A stretch of 64,000 nucleotides of DNA from CAZFDT01 sp964518335 (lineage in GTDB: Bacteria; Planctomycetota; Phycisphaerae; Phycisphaerales; Phycisphaeraceae), in the NCBI GenBank assembly GCA_964518335.1, contig CAZFDT010000014.1:17069-81068 (forward strand), given 5' to 3'. The translations under genes and the position numbers were made by a program. The notes beneath the pieces were generated by a model that worked only from the letters and a program-made list of their open reading frames with translations, searched no databases and was not told the DNA's origin. Below, one piece after another: positions 25,466-33,555 of the stretch (position 1 is the stretch's first letter; every line of letters starts with the position of its first letter).

Positions 25466-26209
25466 ATGCTCGCCATGACCACCGCCTACAACGCCGTCGC
25501 CCAGTCGCTTCGCGACCGCATCCTTTCGGGCAGGCTCAGCGCCGGCATGCAGCTCGCCACTGAACGCGAACTGTGCGACGAGTTTGCCGCGTCGCGCATC
25601 ACCATCCGTCGGGCCTTGTCGATCCTCGAAGAGGAGCGGCTGGTAGACCGCCGCCAAGGCGCAGGGACGTTCGTGACCGCGACGGGCGTGCGGAAGATTC
25701 CCATTGTCACGTCCGACTTTTTCGGGAGCGTGTCGCGTCATGCGCCGGACATGACACGACGTGTGCTTCGGATGGGATGGGTGCGGCCGGACGCCGAGTT
25801 GGTGCGCACGCTGCGTGTGCCCCCGGGCGAGCGGCTCCTGCGCGCACAGCGCGCCGATGAGCAACAGGGGCAGACCGTCGCCGTGGATGAGTTGTATCTG
25901 GTGGGATCGCTGGCCGATCGTCTGACTGACATCGATCTGGCCGAGTTGGACTTCCTCACCCGCTGGGAGAAGGTGCAGCGAATCGAGCTGGCCTACGGCA
26001 CGCAGACCATCGAGGCAGCGCGCAGTTCGCCATCGGATGCCTCCATGATGCGGTTGCGACGCGGGGCGCCGATTCTACGCGAGACCAACGTCATCTTCCT
26101 CGTCAGCGGCCGCCCCGCAGGGCGGTTCGTCAGCGCCTATCGGCCGGATCGTTTCCAGTTTGAGGCCACCCTCAACCTGCGCAGCAGCGCCCGGAGAGGC
26201 GTAAGTTGA
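25466..26209 (+). CDS. GntR-family transcriptional regulator, HutC (UTRA) subfamily
   Basis: Encodes 247 residues from ATG 25466, with AAGG 6 nt upstream. Residues 10-75 form the winged helix (LRDRILSGRLSAGMQLATER, SRITIRRALSILEEERLV, RRQGAGTFV). Residues 95-240 match the UTRA effector domain (MGWVRPDAELVRTLRVPPGE, RGAPILRETNVIF, YRPDRFQFEATL). UTRA domains sense small sugars or amino-sugar phosphates. It heads the nagA-nagB-like-aminotransferase unit with TTGA overlap and faces the ceramidase-domain gene, so it probably controls the whole locus through the operator at 25439. Confidence 0.92.
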   Translation: MLAMTTAYNAVAQSLRDRILSGRLSAGMQLATERELCDEFAASRITIRRALSILEEERLVDRRQGAGTFVTATGVRKIPIVTSDFFGSVSRHAPDMTRRVLRMGWVRPDAELVRTLRVPPGERLLRAQRADEQQGQTVAVDELYLVGSLADRLTDIDLAELDFLTRWEKVQRIELAYGTQTIEAARSSPSDASMMRLRRGAPILRETNVIFLVSGRPAGRFVSAYRPDRFQFEATLNLRSSARRGVS

Positions 26210-27390
26210 CCACGACGCTGCTCCATCGCGTTGAGGTGATGCAGCCGGGCGAGGGTGTCATCGCCGACGCCGTGGCCTTCGACGCCAACCGCATCACCTG
26301 GGTGGGGTACGAAGAGCGGTACGCCGGCAACGCCACGCGCATCGATGGCGAAGGGGCCCTACTCACGCCGGGGATGATCGACCTGCACACGCACGGCATT
26401 CATCAGTACGTTTACGAGGCGTCGCCGCAAGACCTGATCGAAGGGTTACGTGTGCCGCCCCGCCACGGCACGACGACGGTGTTGCCCACACTTTACACGG
26501 TGATGCATCGCACCAAGCTGCGCCACCTGGAGTCACTGGCCGAAGCGGTGGAGCAGGTGAAAGATGTGCATGTGCCGGGGTTCCACCTGGAAGGGCCGTT
26601 TCTCGCGCTTCCGGGTGCGGGCGCGGCGACGATCAACGGTGACACTGAGCTGCTCGACGAGTTGCTGGCGGCCTGTCGCGGCCGCGTGGCGGCGATGTCG
26701 ATCAGCCCCGATACGCCTGGCATCCTGCCCGTGATCGAGCGGCTGGTCGAACGCGGCGTCGCGACGTTCATCACGCACACCCGTGCTACAGTGGACCAGA
26801 CCCAGGCCGCGATCGACGCCGGGGCACGGCACGCTACGCACTTTTACGACGTGTTCCCCCTTCCGGGGGAGACCGAACCTGGCGTGCGGCCGGCCGGGGC
26901 CGTCGAGACGATTCTTGCCGACGCGCGTTGCACCGTGGACTTCATCGCCGATGGCGTGCACGTCCATCCGATGGCGATCCGTGCCGCCCTGGCGTCCAAG
27001 TCGTGGCGCGGCGTGACACTGATCACCGATTCGAACATCGGGGCGGGGCTGCCATCGGGCGAATACGAGACGACGCTGGGGTATCGTGTGCGGGTGCGGC
27101 CTGGCGATGCGGCGCGCGTGGCCGATGCGACGCACCCGCTGCACGGCGGGCTGGCGGGCAGCGCGTTGACCATGGACCAGGGTGTGCGTCATCTGGCAGC
27201 GTGGCTGGACGTACCACTGCACGAGGTGATTGCCATGGCCACATGCAACCCGGCCACGGTGATTGGCCGCTGCGATTGCGGCCGCATCGCGCCGGGCTGT
27301 CGCGCCGACATGGTCATGTGGGACGAGCAGATGCGCCCTGTGCGCACGTGGGTCGGCGGGCGTCGGATCGCGGAGGTGAACGCGGTATGA
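26206..27390 (+). CDS. nagA: N-acetylglucosamine-6-phosphate deacetylase (NagA family)
   Basis: Encodes 394 residues starting at TTG 26206, overlapping the gntR stop; GAGAGG 6 nt upstream supports it. Amidohydrolase landmarks are TPGMIDLHTHGI (metal site), GFHLEGPFLALPG (catalytic Glu context), FITHTRAT, HATHFYDVF, TLITDSNIGAGLPSGEY (catalytic Asp region), and ATCNPATVIG near the end. NagA removes acetate from GlcNAc-6-P. The usual FNAM after HLTH-type motif is replaced by FYDVF, so the exact N-acetyl sugar may differ. Next to the NagB-like gene by ATGA overlap. Confidence 0.87.
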   Translation: MTTTLLHRVEVMQPGEGVIADAVAFDANRITWVGYEERYAGNATRIDGEGALLTPGMIDLHTHGIHQYVYEASPQDLIEGLRVPPRHGTTTVLPTLYTVMHRTKLRHLESLAEAVEQVKDVHVPGFHLEGPFLALPGAGAATINGDTELLDELLAACRGRVAAMSISPDTPGILPVIERLVERGVATFITHTRATVDQTQAAIDAGARHATHFYDVFPLPGETEPGVRPAGAVETILADARCTVDFIADGVHVHPMAIRAALASKSWRGVTLITDSNIGAGLPSGEYETTLGYRVRVRPGDAARVADATHPLHGGLAGSALTMDQGVRHLAAWLDVPLHEVIAMATCNPATVIGRCDCGRIAPGCRADMVMWDEQMRPVRTWVGGRRIAEVNAV

Positions 27391-28319
27391 CTGATTTTCA
27401 TTTTGAGCCATCGCCTTGCGTGCCCTTCCGAGATACGGCGGCAATCGCGCGCTGTCGGGTCATCAGACGTGCCGACATCGAGCGGCACGCCAACCCTGAT
27501 TTTCGCATTCGCGTCGTGCCTGACGAGGACTTGGTGTTCCTCTGGCTGGGCGACATCTATGCGCGGCTGAAGGCGAGCCGCGAATCCGGGCGGTCGTGCG
27601 TGATGCTGCTGCCCAATCCCTGGCCGGGCTATCGTCATCTGGCGCGGTTGATCAATGCGACCAGACTCGACTGCCGGTACGCCTGGTTCTTTGCCATGGA
27701 TGAATATGCCGATCAGGACGGCCGCATCGCGCCTCCAGAGTGGAACAGAGGCTTCACCTGGGCGATGCGAACGTTCCTCTGGAGCAACATCGATGCGGAC
27801 CTCCGTCCGCCGCTGTCGCAGGTGATCGGTCCGACCAACGCGAACCTGCCGCATTACCTGGATCTTATGAACGACGCGGGCGGGCTGGACATCAGCTACA
27901 CCGGGCCGGGCTGGACAGGGCACATCGCGTTTTGCGAACCCGATGCGCCTGAGTTCGACGCCCCGTTGGAAGAGTGGAAGCAATTGGGCGCGCGCATCTG
28001 CACGCTCAGCCCTTTCACTCTTGCGCAGAACTCACTGCACGGCTGCTTCGGGTTCAGCGGCGACCTGGCGCGCGTGCCGCCCAAGGCCGCCACCGTCGGG
28101 CCTAAGGAGATCATCGCCGCGCGGCATCGCTGGGAGATGGCCGGCATCACCGTCGCGGGAACCGCCACGAGCTGGCAGCGCATGACCGCCCGGCTGTGTT
28201 ACCACGGACCGGTCACGCCTCGGCTGCCGGCGTCGATTCACCAGACGCTTCGCACAGACTGCTATATGACCGAGTCGATTGCCGCGGACATGGAGGACAA
28301 CTGGAGCGTGGGATACTGA
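27387..28319 (+). CDS. NagB-like glucosamine-6-phosphate deaminase/isomerase paralogue with altered triad
   Basis: Encodes 310 residues (E. coli NagB has 266). GGAGG lies 10 nt before the ATG. The fold motifs are present: LLPNPWPGYRHLARLIN, FFAMDEYAD with Asp105 matching the catalytic Asp72, and TGPGWTGHIAFCEPD. In canonical NagB the last motif reads DGHIAFNEP with Asp141, His143 and Glu148. Here the positions are Thr177, His179 and Glu184, so the triad Asp is lost. The protein also extends at both ends. It may act on a different amino sugar or catalyse only isomerisation. Context (nagA before, aminotransferase after) supports amino-sugar metabolism. Confidence 0.8.
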   Translation: MTDFHFEPSPCVPFRDTAAIARCRVIRRADIERHANPDFRIRVVPDEDLVFLWLGDIYARLKASRESGRSCVMLLPNPWPGYRHLARLINATRLDCRYAWFFAMDEYADQDGRIAPPEWNRGFTWAMRTFLWSNIDADLRPPLSQVIGPTNANLPHYLDLMNDAGGLDISYTGPGWTGHIAFCEPDAPEFDAPLEEWKQLGARICTLSPFTLAQNSLHGCFGFSGDLARVPPKAATVGPKEIIAARHRWEMAGITVAGTATSWQRMTARLCYHGPVTPRLPASIHQTLRTDCYMTESIAADMEDNWSVGY

Positions 28320-28320
28320 C

Positions 28321-29709
28321 ATGACAACTGCAACAGGCACATTTTCGACGTTGGAATGGGGTCGCGTGGATCTGGACGCCGTGCCGAACATGGTCGTCCC
28401 GTCGCCGGGGCCGCGAAGCCGTGCGCTTCACGGACGCTGCACGACCTACTTCAAAGGCCTGTCCGGGCAAGTGAAGCTGTTCCCCGTGGCGTTCGAGTCG
28501 GGCAGGGGCTGCGTGCTGCGCGATGTGGATGGCAACGACTACATCGACTTTTCCAGCGGCATCTACGTCACCACACTGGGCCACTGTCACCCGAAGATCA
28601 GTGAGGCGGTTGCTCGCCACGCCTCGACGCTGATGAACGCGCACGATTTCACCACGCCGATCAAGACCATGCTGTGCGAAAAGCTCGCGCAGGTGCTTCC
28701 GGGCGATCTCAACGGTTTCCAGTTCTACGACTCGGGCACGACGGCGGTCGAGGCGGGCCTGCGCGTCATGCGCGCGGCATCGAACAGGCACGAACTGGTG
28801 TCATGCTTCTACGACTACCACGGCAAGACCTACGGCGGCGTGTCCCTGGGCCACATCCGCTCGCATGTGTACGGCGCGGTGCGCGCTCCGGGAAGCCACA
28901 TGGTCCCGCGACCCGATGTGTACCGCCCGATGTGGACCAAGTCTGACGGGGCCATCGACACCGACGCATACCTGCGGTTTTATGACCAGTATCTCGACAA
29001 GGCGACAGTCGGATCGGTCGCAGGCTTCTGCCTCGAGCCGATTCAGGGCTGGGGCGGGTCGGTCATGCCCCCCGACGATTTCTTCCCGAAGTTGCGCCGG
29101 TTCTGTGACGAGCGCAAGCTTCTGCTGATGATCGACGAGGTACTCACGAGCTGGGGCCGCACCGGCAAGTGGCTGTGCATGGAGCACTGGGGCGTCGTGC
29201 CCGACGTGGTGACGATCGGCAAGGGCTTCGGCAACGGGTTCCCGGTCACATGCGTCGCCGTGCGCGAGCCGTACAAAGAGAGCTTCGAATCGATCAGCGC
29301 CTCGTCGAGCTACGGTGGCAACCCGATGGCCTGCGCCGCGGCATTGGCCTCCACAGAAGTGATCGAGGAGGAGAGGCTCAACGACTGGGCCCTGCATCTG
29401 GGCGAGATCGCCAGCAAGCGGATGCAACGCATGCTCGACGAGCACAGCATCGTCGGCGACGTGCGGGCCAAGGGCTGCCTCATGGGCATCGAGTTGGTGA
29501 AGGACAAGAGGAGCAAGGCGCCGTTCAATAAGGCGGGCGAGTTGGTGTATCAGAAGGCGTTCACGAAGGGTCTGGCGTGGATCCCTGCGGGCCACATTCT
29601 GCGTATGAGCCCGCCGATCGTCATGGACGAGGCGACGCTGCTGAAGGGTCTGGATATCATCGACGAATCGATCGGTGAGACGGCTCGTGAATTGGGTGTT
29701 GCGTCGTGA
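28321..29709 (+). CDS. Class III (PLP) aminotransferase
   Basis: Encodes 462 residues from ATG 28321, one base after the previous stop. Class III landmarks are DVDGNDYIDFSSGIYVTTLG, FYDSGTTAVEAGLRVMRA, CFYDYHGKTYGG, LLMIDEVLTSWGRTGKW and the PLP lysine K301 in VTIGKGFGNGFPV. It most resembles 4-aminobutyrate, dialkylglycine or ornithine-type aminotransferases, but the substrate is not evident. Within this locus it could remove or add an amino group on a keto-sugar or sugar-acid intermediate. It overlaps the following oxidoreductase gene by GTGA. Confidence 0.9.
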   Translation: MTTATGTFSTLEWGRVDLDAVPNMVVPSPGPRSRALHGRCTTYFKGLSGQVKLFPVAFESGRGCVLRDVDGNDYIDFSSGIYVTTLGHCHPKISEAVARHASTLMNAHDFTTPIKTMLCEKLAQVLPGDLNGFQFYDSGTTAVEAGLRVMRAASNRHELVSCFYDYHGKTYGGVSLGHIRSHVYGAVRAPGSHMVPRPDVYRPMWTKSDGAIDTDAYLRFYDQYLDKATVGSVAGFCLEPIQGWGGSVMPPDDFFPKLRRFCDERKLLLMIDEVLTSWGRTGKWLCMEHWGVVPDVVTIGKGFGNGFPVTCVAVREPYKESFESISASSSYGGNPMACAAALASTEVIEEERLNDWALHLGEIASKRMQRMLDEHSIVGDVRAKGCLMGIELVKDKRSKAPFNKAGELVYQKAFTKGLAWIPAGHILRMSPPIVMDEATLLKGLDIIDESIGETARELGVAS

Positions 29710-30854
29710 AGACCTTTCGTTTCGGCATCATCGGTTGCGGACTGATGGGCCGCGAGTTCGCCTCCGCGGCGGCGCGATGGTGTCACCTGATCGACCCGTC
29801 CGCCCGGCCCGCACTCACCGCCATCTGCAACCGCAGCGACAAGCCCTTCGCATGGTTCACGAGGAACTTTCCGAGCATCGGCCTCGTCACGCACGACTAC
29901 CGCGAGCTGCTGGCCAGCCGCGAAGTCGATGCGGTGTACGTCGCCGTGCCTCATCACCTGCACGAGCAGACCTACATTGCCGCGATCACGGCCGGCAAGC
30001 ACCTGATGGGCGAGAAACCCTTCGGCATCGACCTGGCCGCCAATCGTGCAATCAATGCCGCCATCGCGGCGCATCCCGACGTGCTCGTGCGCTGCGTCTC
30101 GCAATTCCCGTTCTTCCCTGCCGTGCAGCGCATCGGCGCGATGCTCCAGCAGCGTGAGCTGGGCCGCATTCTCGAAGTCGAAACCGGCTTTCTGCACAGC
30201 TCCGACCTGGACCCCGACAAGCCGATCAACTGGAAACGTCAGGTCGCGTTCAACGGCGCGTATGGCGTGATGGGCGACCTCGGAATGCACGCCTGCCACG
30301 TGCCCTTACGTGCCGGGTGGCGCCCACGGAAAGTGAGTGCGGTGCTCTCGAACATCGTCACCGATCGCTACGAAGCCAAAGGCTCCACGACGCGAGTTCC
30401 CTGCGACACATGGGACAATGCCACGCTTCTTATCGACGCCCACGATCCGGTGACTGGCCATGCATTTGCGTGGACGTTGCGCACCCATCGCATCGCACCG
30501 GGCGAGAAGAACACGTGGTATGTTCACATCGCCGGCGATCGGGCGTCAGTCCGCTTTTCGACTCGCCATCCCAAGACGCTCCAGGTCATGCGTGCCACCG
30601 GAAACGGCGAGCAGACATGGCAGCACATCCAGACCGGCTACGACACCGCCTACCCCACGATCACCGGCTCGATCTTCGAGTTCGGCTTCACCGACGCCAT
30701 CCTCCAGATGTGGGCCGCATTCCTGCATGAACTGGCCGGCCACACGCCCCCCTCGCCTTTCGCCGCCTGCGTTCGGCCAGAGGAAGTGGCCGTCAGTCAC
30801 AGCATCTTTACCGCAGCGCTGGAGGATCATCAACGCGGCAGTCTTCACGCCTGA
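29706..30854 (+). CDS. Gfo/Idh/MocA-family oxidoreductase (second)
   Basis: Encodes 382 residues from GTG 29706 (GTGA overlap). It has a regular Rossmann motif (FGIIGCGLMGREFASAA), AVYVAVPHHLHEQTYIAAI, and the catalytic GEKPFGIDL with Glu-Lys-Pro. The C-terminal sugar-binding domain has NGAYGVMGDLGMHACHVPL with the usual Asp and His. It is typical of NAD(P)-dependent sugar or inositol dehydrogenases. It differs strongly from the first Gfo/Idh protein of the locus, so the two probably act on different intermediates. It ends the rightward unit. Confidence 0.9.
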   Translation: MKTFRFGIIGCGLMGREFASAAARWCHLIDPSARPALTAICNRSDKPFAWFTRNFPSIGLVTHDYRELLASREVDAVYVAVPHHLHEQTYIAAITAGKHLMGEKPFGIDLAANRAINAAIAAHPDVLVRCVSQFPFFPAVQRIGAMLQQRELGRILEVETGFLHSSDLDPDKPINWKRQVAFNGAYGVMGDLGMHACHVPLRAGWRPRKVSAVLSNIVTDRYEAKGSTTRVPCDTWDNATLLIDAHDPVTGHAFAWTLRTHRIAPGEKNTWYVHIAGDRASVRFSTRHPKTLQVMRATGNGEQTWQHIQTGYDTAYPTITGSIFEFGFTDAILQMWAAFLHELAGHTPPSPFAACVRPEEVAVSHSIFTAALEDHQRGSLHA

Positions 30855-30972
30855 TCAACTCGGCGCAAGCGACGAGCCGGCGACGCACTCGTGTCCACGA
30901 TCGCTGTTTCGCCTGATGCCGCCACGCGAACCGACCGTGCACGACTCGATTTCGCATAATCACATCAGACTC

Positions 30973-31000
30973 TTTCCCGGCAAGCGCCACGCGGTATAAT
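30973..31000 (+). promoter_or_regulatory. Promoter with consensus -10 TATAAT for the 31-34 kb unit
   Basis: TATAAT at 30995-31000 is a perfect -10. TTTCCC at 30973-30978 with a 16-nt spacer is a weak -35. A leader of about 50 nt follows and contains GGAGG at 31050-31054, 5 nt before ATG 31060. The rest of the 205-nt gap shows nothing else. Confidence 0.55.
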
Positions 31001-31059
31001 CAGTTGCCGTTGTCTTGTGGTGTCTCTCGTCATCGCCACGACGGAACATGGAGGTTCAC

Positions 31060-31446
31060 ATGCTCGCAACCGCTACGCTTGAACGTACCGCTCGGCAGAT
31101 ATACGAGCATGAGTGGGAACGTCTTCGCCAGTCGTCGCCGACGTTTTGTGACGGCGCTTCACCACTGCAGGTGTGTCCGGGCCCATGGTTGCTGCGGGAC
31201 CTGCTGCAGCTTGTGGCCGAGACGCACGATCAGCCGGTGTCGAGCATTGCGCCGCTGATCCGTCGGTTGATCCTGGAGAAGAACTTCATCGACGAGAACG
31301 GCGATCCCTGCAGCGATCATCTGCGCCGGCGGTCGATCGACATGCACGTGGACCTGCTGGTGCGTGTGCTGGAGGAGGTTCGCCGCACGGCCATGGCCGA
31401 AGGCGAGTGGTCGCACGTGCCCGCGGCGCCGCAGATGTTCGGGTGA
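31060..31446 (+). CDS. Small hypothetical protein
   Basis: Encodes 128 residues. ATG 31060 is chosen over ATG 31048 because GGAGG lies 5 nt before it and partly inside the earlier candidate. It is a soluble helical protein with segments ARQIYEHEWERLRQSSPTFC, GPWLLRDLLQLVAETHDQPV and SIDMHVDLLVRVLEEVRRTA. No signal peptide, no membrane helix, no recognised family. It is the first gene behind the TATAAT promoter, 29 bp before the membrane protein gene. Confidence 0.75.
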   Translation: MLATATLERTARQIYEHEWERLRQSSPTFCDGASPLQVCPGPWLLRDLLQLVAETHDQPVSSIAPLIRRLILEKNFIDENGDPCSDHLRRRSIDMHVDLLVRVLEEVRRTAMAEGEWSHVPAAPQMFG

Positions 31447-31475
31447 CGCCACCGACTGGGGGGCATGGAGTCAAG

Positions 31476-32039
31476 ATGTCAGACTCGATCAGTCACACCT
31501 CTCCCGGCCCCCGGGACCTTTACATTCTCACACTGGCAGTGGTGGCGGGGCTGCTGCTGGGGCCGTTCATGCTGGGGCGGCTCCATCAGCCGACGTATAA
31601 CAGGCTGTTTGTCGGGGTGGACCCGGTGAAGCAGATCGAGCTCGAGGCCGCCACGGCCGAGTACGTCGATAAGCGTCAGCGGTTGCAGGCCACGGGCGTC
31701 ACACCCGACGCGCTGATCGAGTTGGACGACAACCACGCCGCGACGGTTGAACCGCTGGTGGCGGCCATGGCCCGGGACATGCAGAAGCACACCTACGGCC
31801 TGTGGCAGCTGCTCGGGGCGCTGGTGGTCGCGGTGCTGGCGATCATGGTGATCGAGGCGGTCGTGTCCGCGCATCGCCGGGCCGGACTGGTCACCGCGCG
31901 CTATGCGATCCTGTCCGTATGGGTCACGATCGCGCTGGCCCAGCCGACGATGCTGGCGGAGCTGCCGCTGCTTTTCACGCTGCTGCTGATCGGCGTGGCG
32001 GTGGCGGCGGCGCTGGTCCCGCTGCACCGTCGCGCCTGA
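31476..32039 (+). CDS. Membrane protein of unknown function
   Basis: Encodes 187 residues; GGAG 5 nt upstream of ATG 31476 sets the start. One TM helix at residues 14-34 (LYILTLAVVAGLLLGPFML), a periplasmic helical stretch of about 75 residues, then three more TM helices (about 108-128, 140-160 and 163-182). No catalytic motif is seen. Position before an ABC-2 permease, SCO and DUF420 suggests a role in the same membrane or respiratory process, but this is only context. Confidence 0.75.
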   Translation: MSDSISHTSPGPRDLYILTLAVVAGLLLGPFMLGRLHQPTYNRLFVGVDPVKQIELEAATAEYVDKRQRLQATGVTPDALIELDDNHAATVEPLVAAMARDMQKHTYGLWQLLGALVVAVLAIMVIEAVVSAHRRAGLVTARYAILSVWVTIALAQPTMLAELPLLFTLLLIGVAVAAALVPLHRRA

Positions 32040-32050
32040 CGCGGCTGTGC

Positions 32051-32056
32051 TACGAT
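32051..32056 (+). promoter_or_regulatory. -10 box TACGAT before the ABC-2 permease gene, leaderless
   Basis: GCTACGAT is followed by 6 nt (gaccgg) and ATG 32063. There is no SD. It begins 12 nt after the previous stop, so an internal promoter is packed into a 23-nt gap. Confidence 0.45.
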
Positions 32057-32062
32057 GACCGG

Positions 32063-32881
32063 ATGATCCAGGCCATGACGAGTGTGGAAGCAGCGGGCGC
32101 CAACTGGTCCGCCGTGGTTGCCCTGTGGCGGCGGGAGCTGGTGCGTTTCTTCCGCCAGCGCAATCGCGTCATCGGGGCATTCGGCACACCGGTGGTGTTC
32201 TGGCTGGCGTTGGGGTCGGGCCTTGGCCGGTCGTTCGCCCTGCCGGGGGCGGTCAACGGCATGAACTACCTCGAGTATTTCTTCCCCGGTGTGGTGGTGA
32301 TGATCCTGCTGTTCACGGCGATCTTTTCGACGTACACAGTGATCGAAGACCGCCGCGAGGGGTTTCTGCAGGGCGTGCTGGTGGCGCCGATCGCGCGGTG
32401 GTCGATCGTGCTAGGCAAGGTGCTCGGGGGCGCGACGATCGCCACGATCCAAGGCATGCTGTTTCTGGCGGCGTGGCCGATTGTGTCATCGTGGCCTGGC
32501 GCGGCGGCGATGCTCGCCGCGGCGGGCGTCATGGTGGTCGTCGCGATGGGGCTGACGGCGTTAGGCCTGTGCATCGCCTGGCCGATGGATTCGACGGCCG
32601 GGTATCACGCCATCATGAACCTGTTCCTGATGCCGATGTGGCTGCTGTCGGGTGCGGCGTTTCCGGTCGAGGGCGCGGCGGCGTGGATGCGTGTCATCAT
32701 GTGGCTCAACCCGCTGACCTACGCGCACGCCGCGATCTCCGCGCTTTTGCACGGACAGACGCACGGTGTCGGCGCCCCGGCGCCGCTGTGGCTGGCCACG
32801 TGCGTGTCGGTCGTGTTTGCCGTCATGCTCGTGGCCCTGGCCACCGGCATCGTGTCGCAGCGACGGAGTGACGGACGGTGA
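32063..32881 (+). CDS. ABC-2 type transporter permease
   Basis: Encodes 272 residues with six TM helices: starts near residues 35, 68, 115, 147, 178 and 236. The ABC-2 signature appears as EDRREGFLQGVLVAPIARWS after TM2, and GLTALGLCIAWPMDSTAGYHAI before the fifth helix. It needs a separate ATPase, but none is adjacent. Genes of this kind next to SCO in planctomycetes often belong to copper-site or cytochrome-oxidase maturation. ATG 32063 is taken; ATG 32075 is possible. It overlaps the SCO gene by 4 bp. Confidence 0.87.
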   Translation: MIQAMTSVEAAGANWSAVVALWRRELVRFFRQRNRVIGAFGTPVVFWLALGSGLGRSFALPGAVNGMNYLEYFFPGVVVMILLFTAIFSTYTVIEDRREGFLQGVLVAPIARWSIVLGKVLGGATIATIQGMLFLAAWPIVSSWPGAAAMLAAAGVMVVVAMGLTALGLCIAWPMDSTAGYHAIMNLFLMPMWLLSGAAFPVEGAAAWMRVIMWLNPLTYAHAAISALLHGQTHGVGAPAPLWLATCVSVVFAVMLVALATGIVSQRRSDGR

Positions 32882-33552
32882 ATGCCTCACCACAGAACCC
32901 CCGACATCCCCGGAATCCCCGCAACACCCGGAACCTGCTCGTGCTGTTGTTGGCGATGTCGTCACTGCTGACCACGGCGATGATCGTGCTCAACGACATG
33001 GCACGAGGGGCGGGCGAGCGCCTCGCCAAAGCGCCGCCGGTGTGGTACGAGCTGCCCCGTTTTTCGCTGGTCGATCACGAGGGTCGGACGTTCACAAGTG
33101 ACGACCTGCGCGGCCGCGTCTCGCTGGTGAACTTCATCTTCACGCGCTGCCAAGGGCCGTGCCCGGCGATCACATCGGTGATGGCCGGCGTGCAGTTCGA
33201 GCTTCAGAAGACCGCAGCGTGGGAGCATGTGCAGCTCGTGAGCGTGAGCGTCGATCCCGAGCACGACACCCCGGCGGTGCTGGCGCAGTACGCCGGTTGG
33301 TCGCACGCGGCGCCGGGCAAATGGCGGTTCGTCACGGGCCCACGGGCCGACGTCTGGCGACTGATCGCCGAGGGCTTCAAGCTCCCGGTAGGCGAGACGA
33401 CAAACAGTCCCGCTGAGCCATTTTTTCACAGTCAGAAGTTCGCGCTCGTCGATGGCGGCGGCCGCATCCGTGGCATGTACGATGCCCTCGAACCCGACGC
33501 CCGCGCGTTAATGCTGGCGGACATGCACCGTCTCCTGGCCGAACTGAAGTGA
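32878..33552 (+). CDS. SCO1/SenC-family copper chaperone
   Basis: Encodes 224 residues from GTG 32878, overlapping the permease stop. An N-terminal TM anchor (LLVLLLAMSSLLTTAMIVL, about residues 21-39) is followed by a thioredoxin-like domain with the CxxxC motif Cys91/Cys95 (TRCQGPCP), VSVSVDPEHDTP and the metal-binding His184 in FFHSQKFALVD. SCO proteins deliver copper to the CuA site of cytochrome oxidase. Residues 8-19 (NPRHPRNPRNTRN) come from three tandem 9-mers in the DNA (32907-32933) and look like recent low-complexity growth. Confidence 0.93.
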   Translation: MNASPQNPRHPRNPRNTRNLLVLLLAMSSLLTTAMIVLNDMARGAGERLAKAPPVWYELPRFSLVDHEGRTFTSDDLRGRVSLVNFIFTRCQGPCPAITSVMAGVQFELQKTAAWEHVQLVSVSVDPEHDTPAVLAQYAGWSHAAPGKWRFVTGPRADVWRLIAEGFKLPVGETTNSPAEPFFHSQKFALVDGGGRIRGMYDALEPDARALMLADMHRLLAELK

Positions 33553-33555
33553 CCC

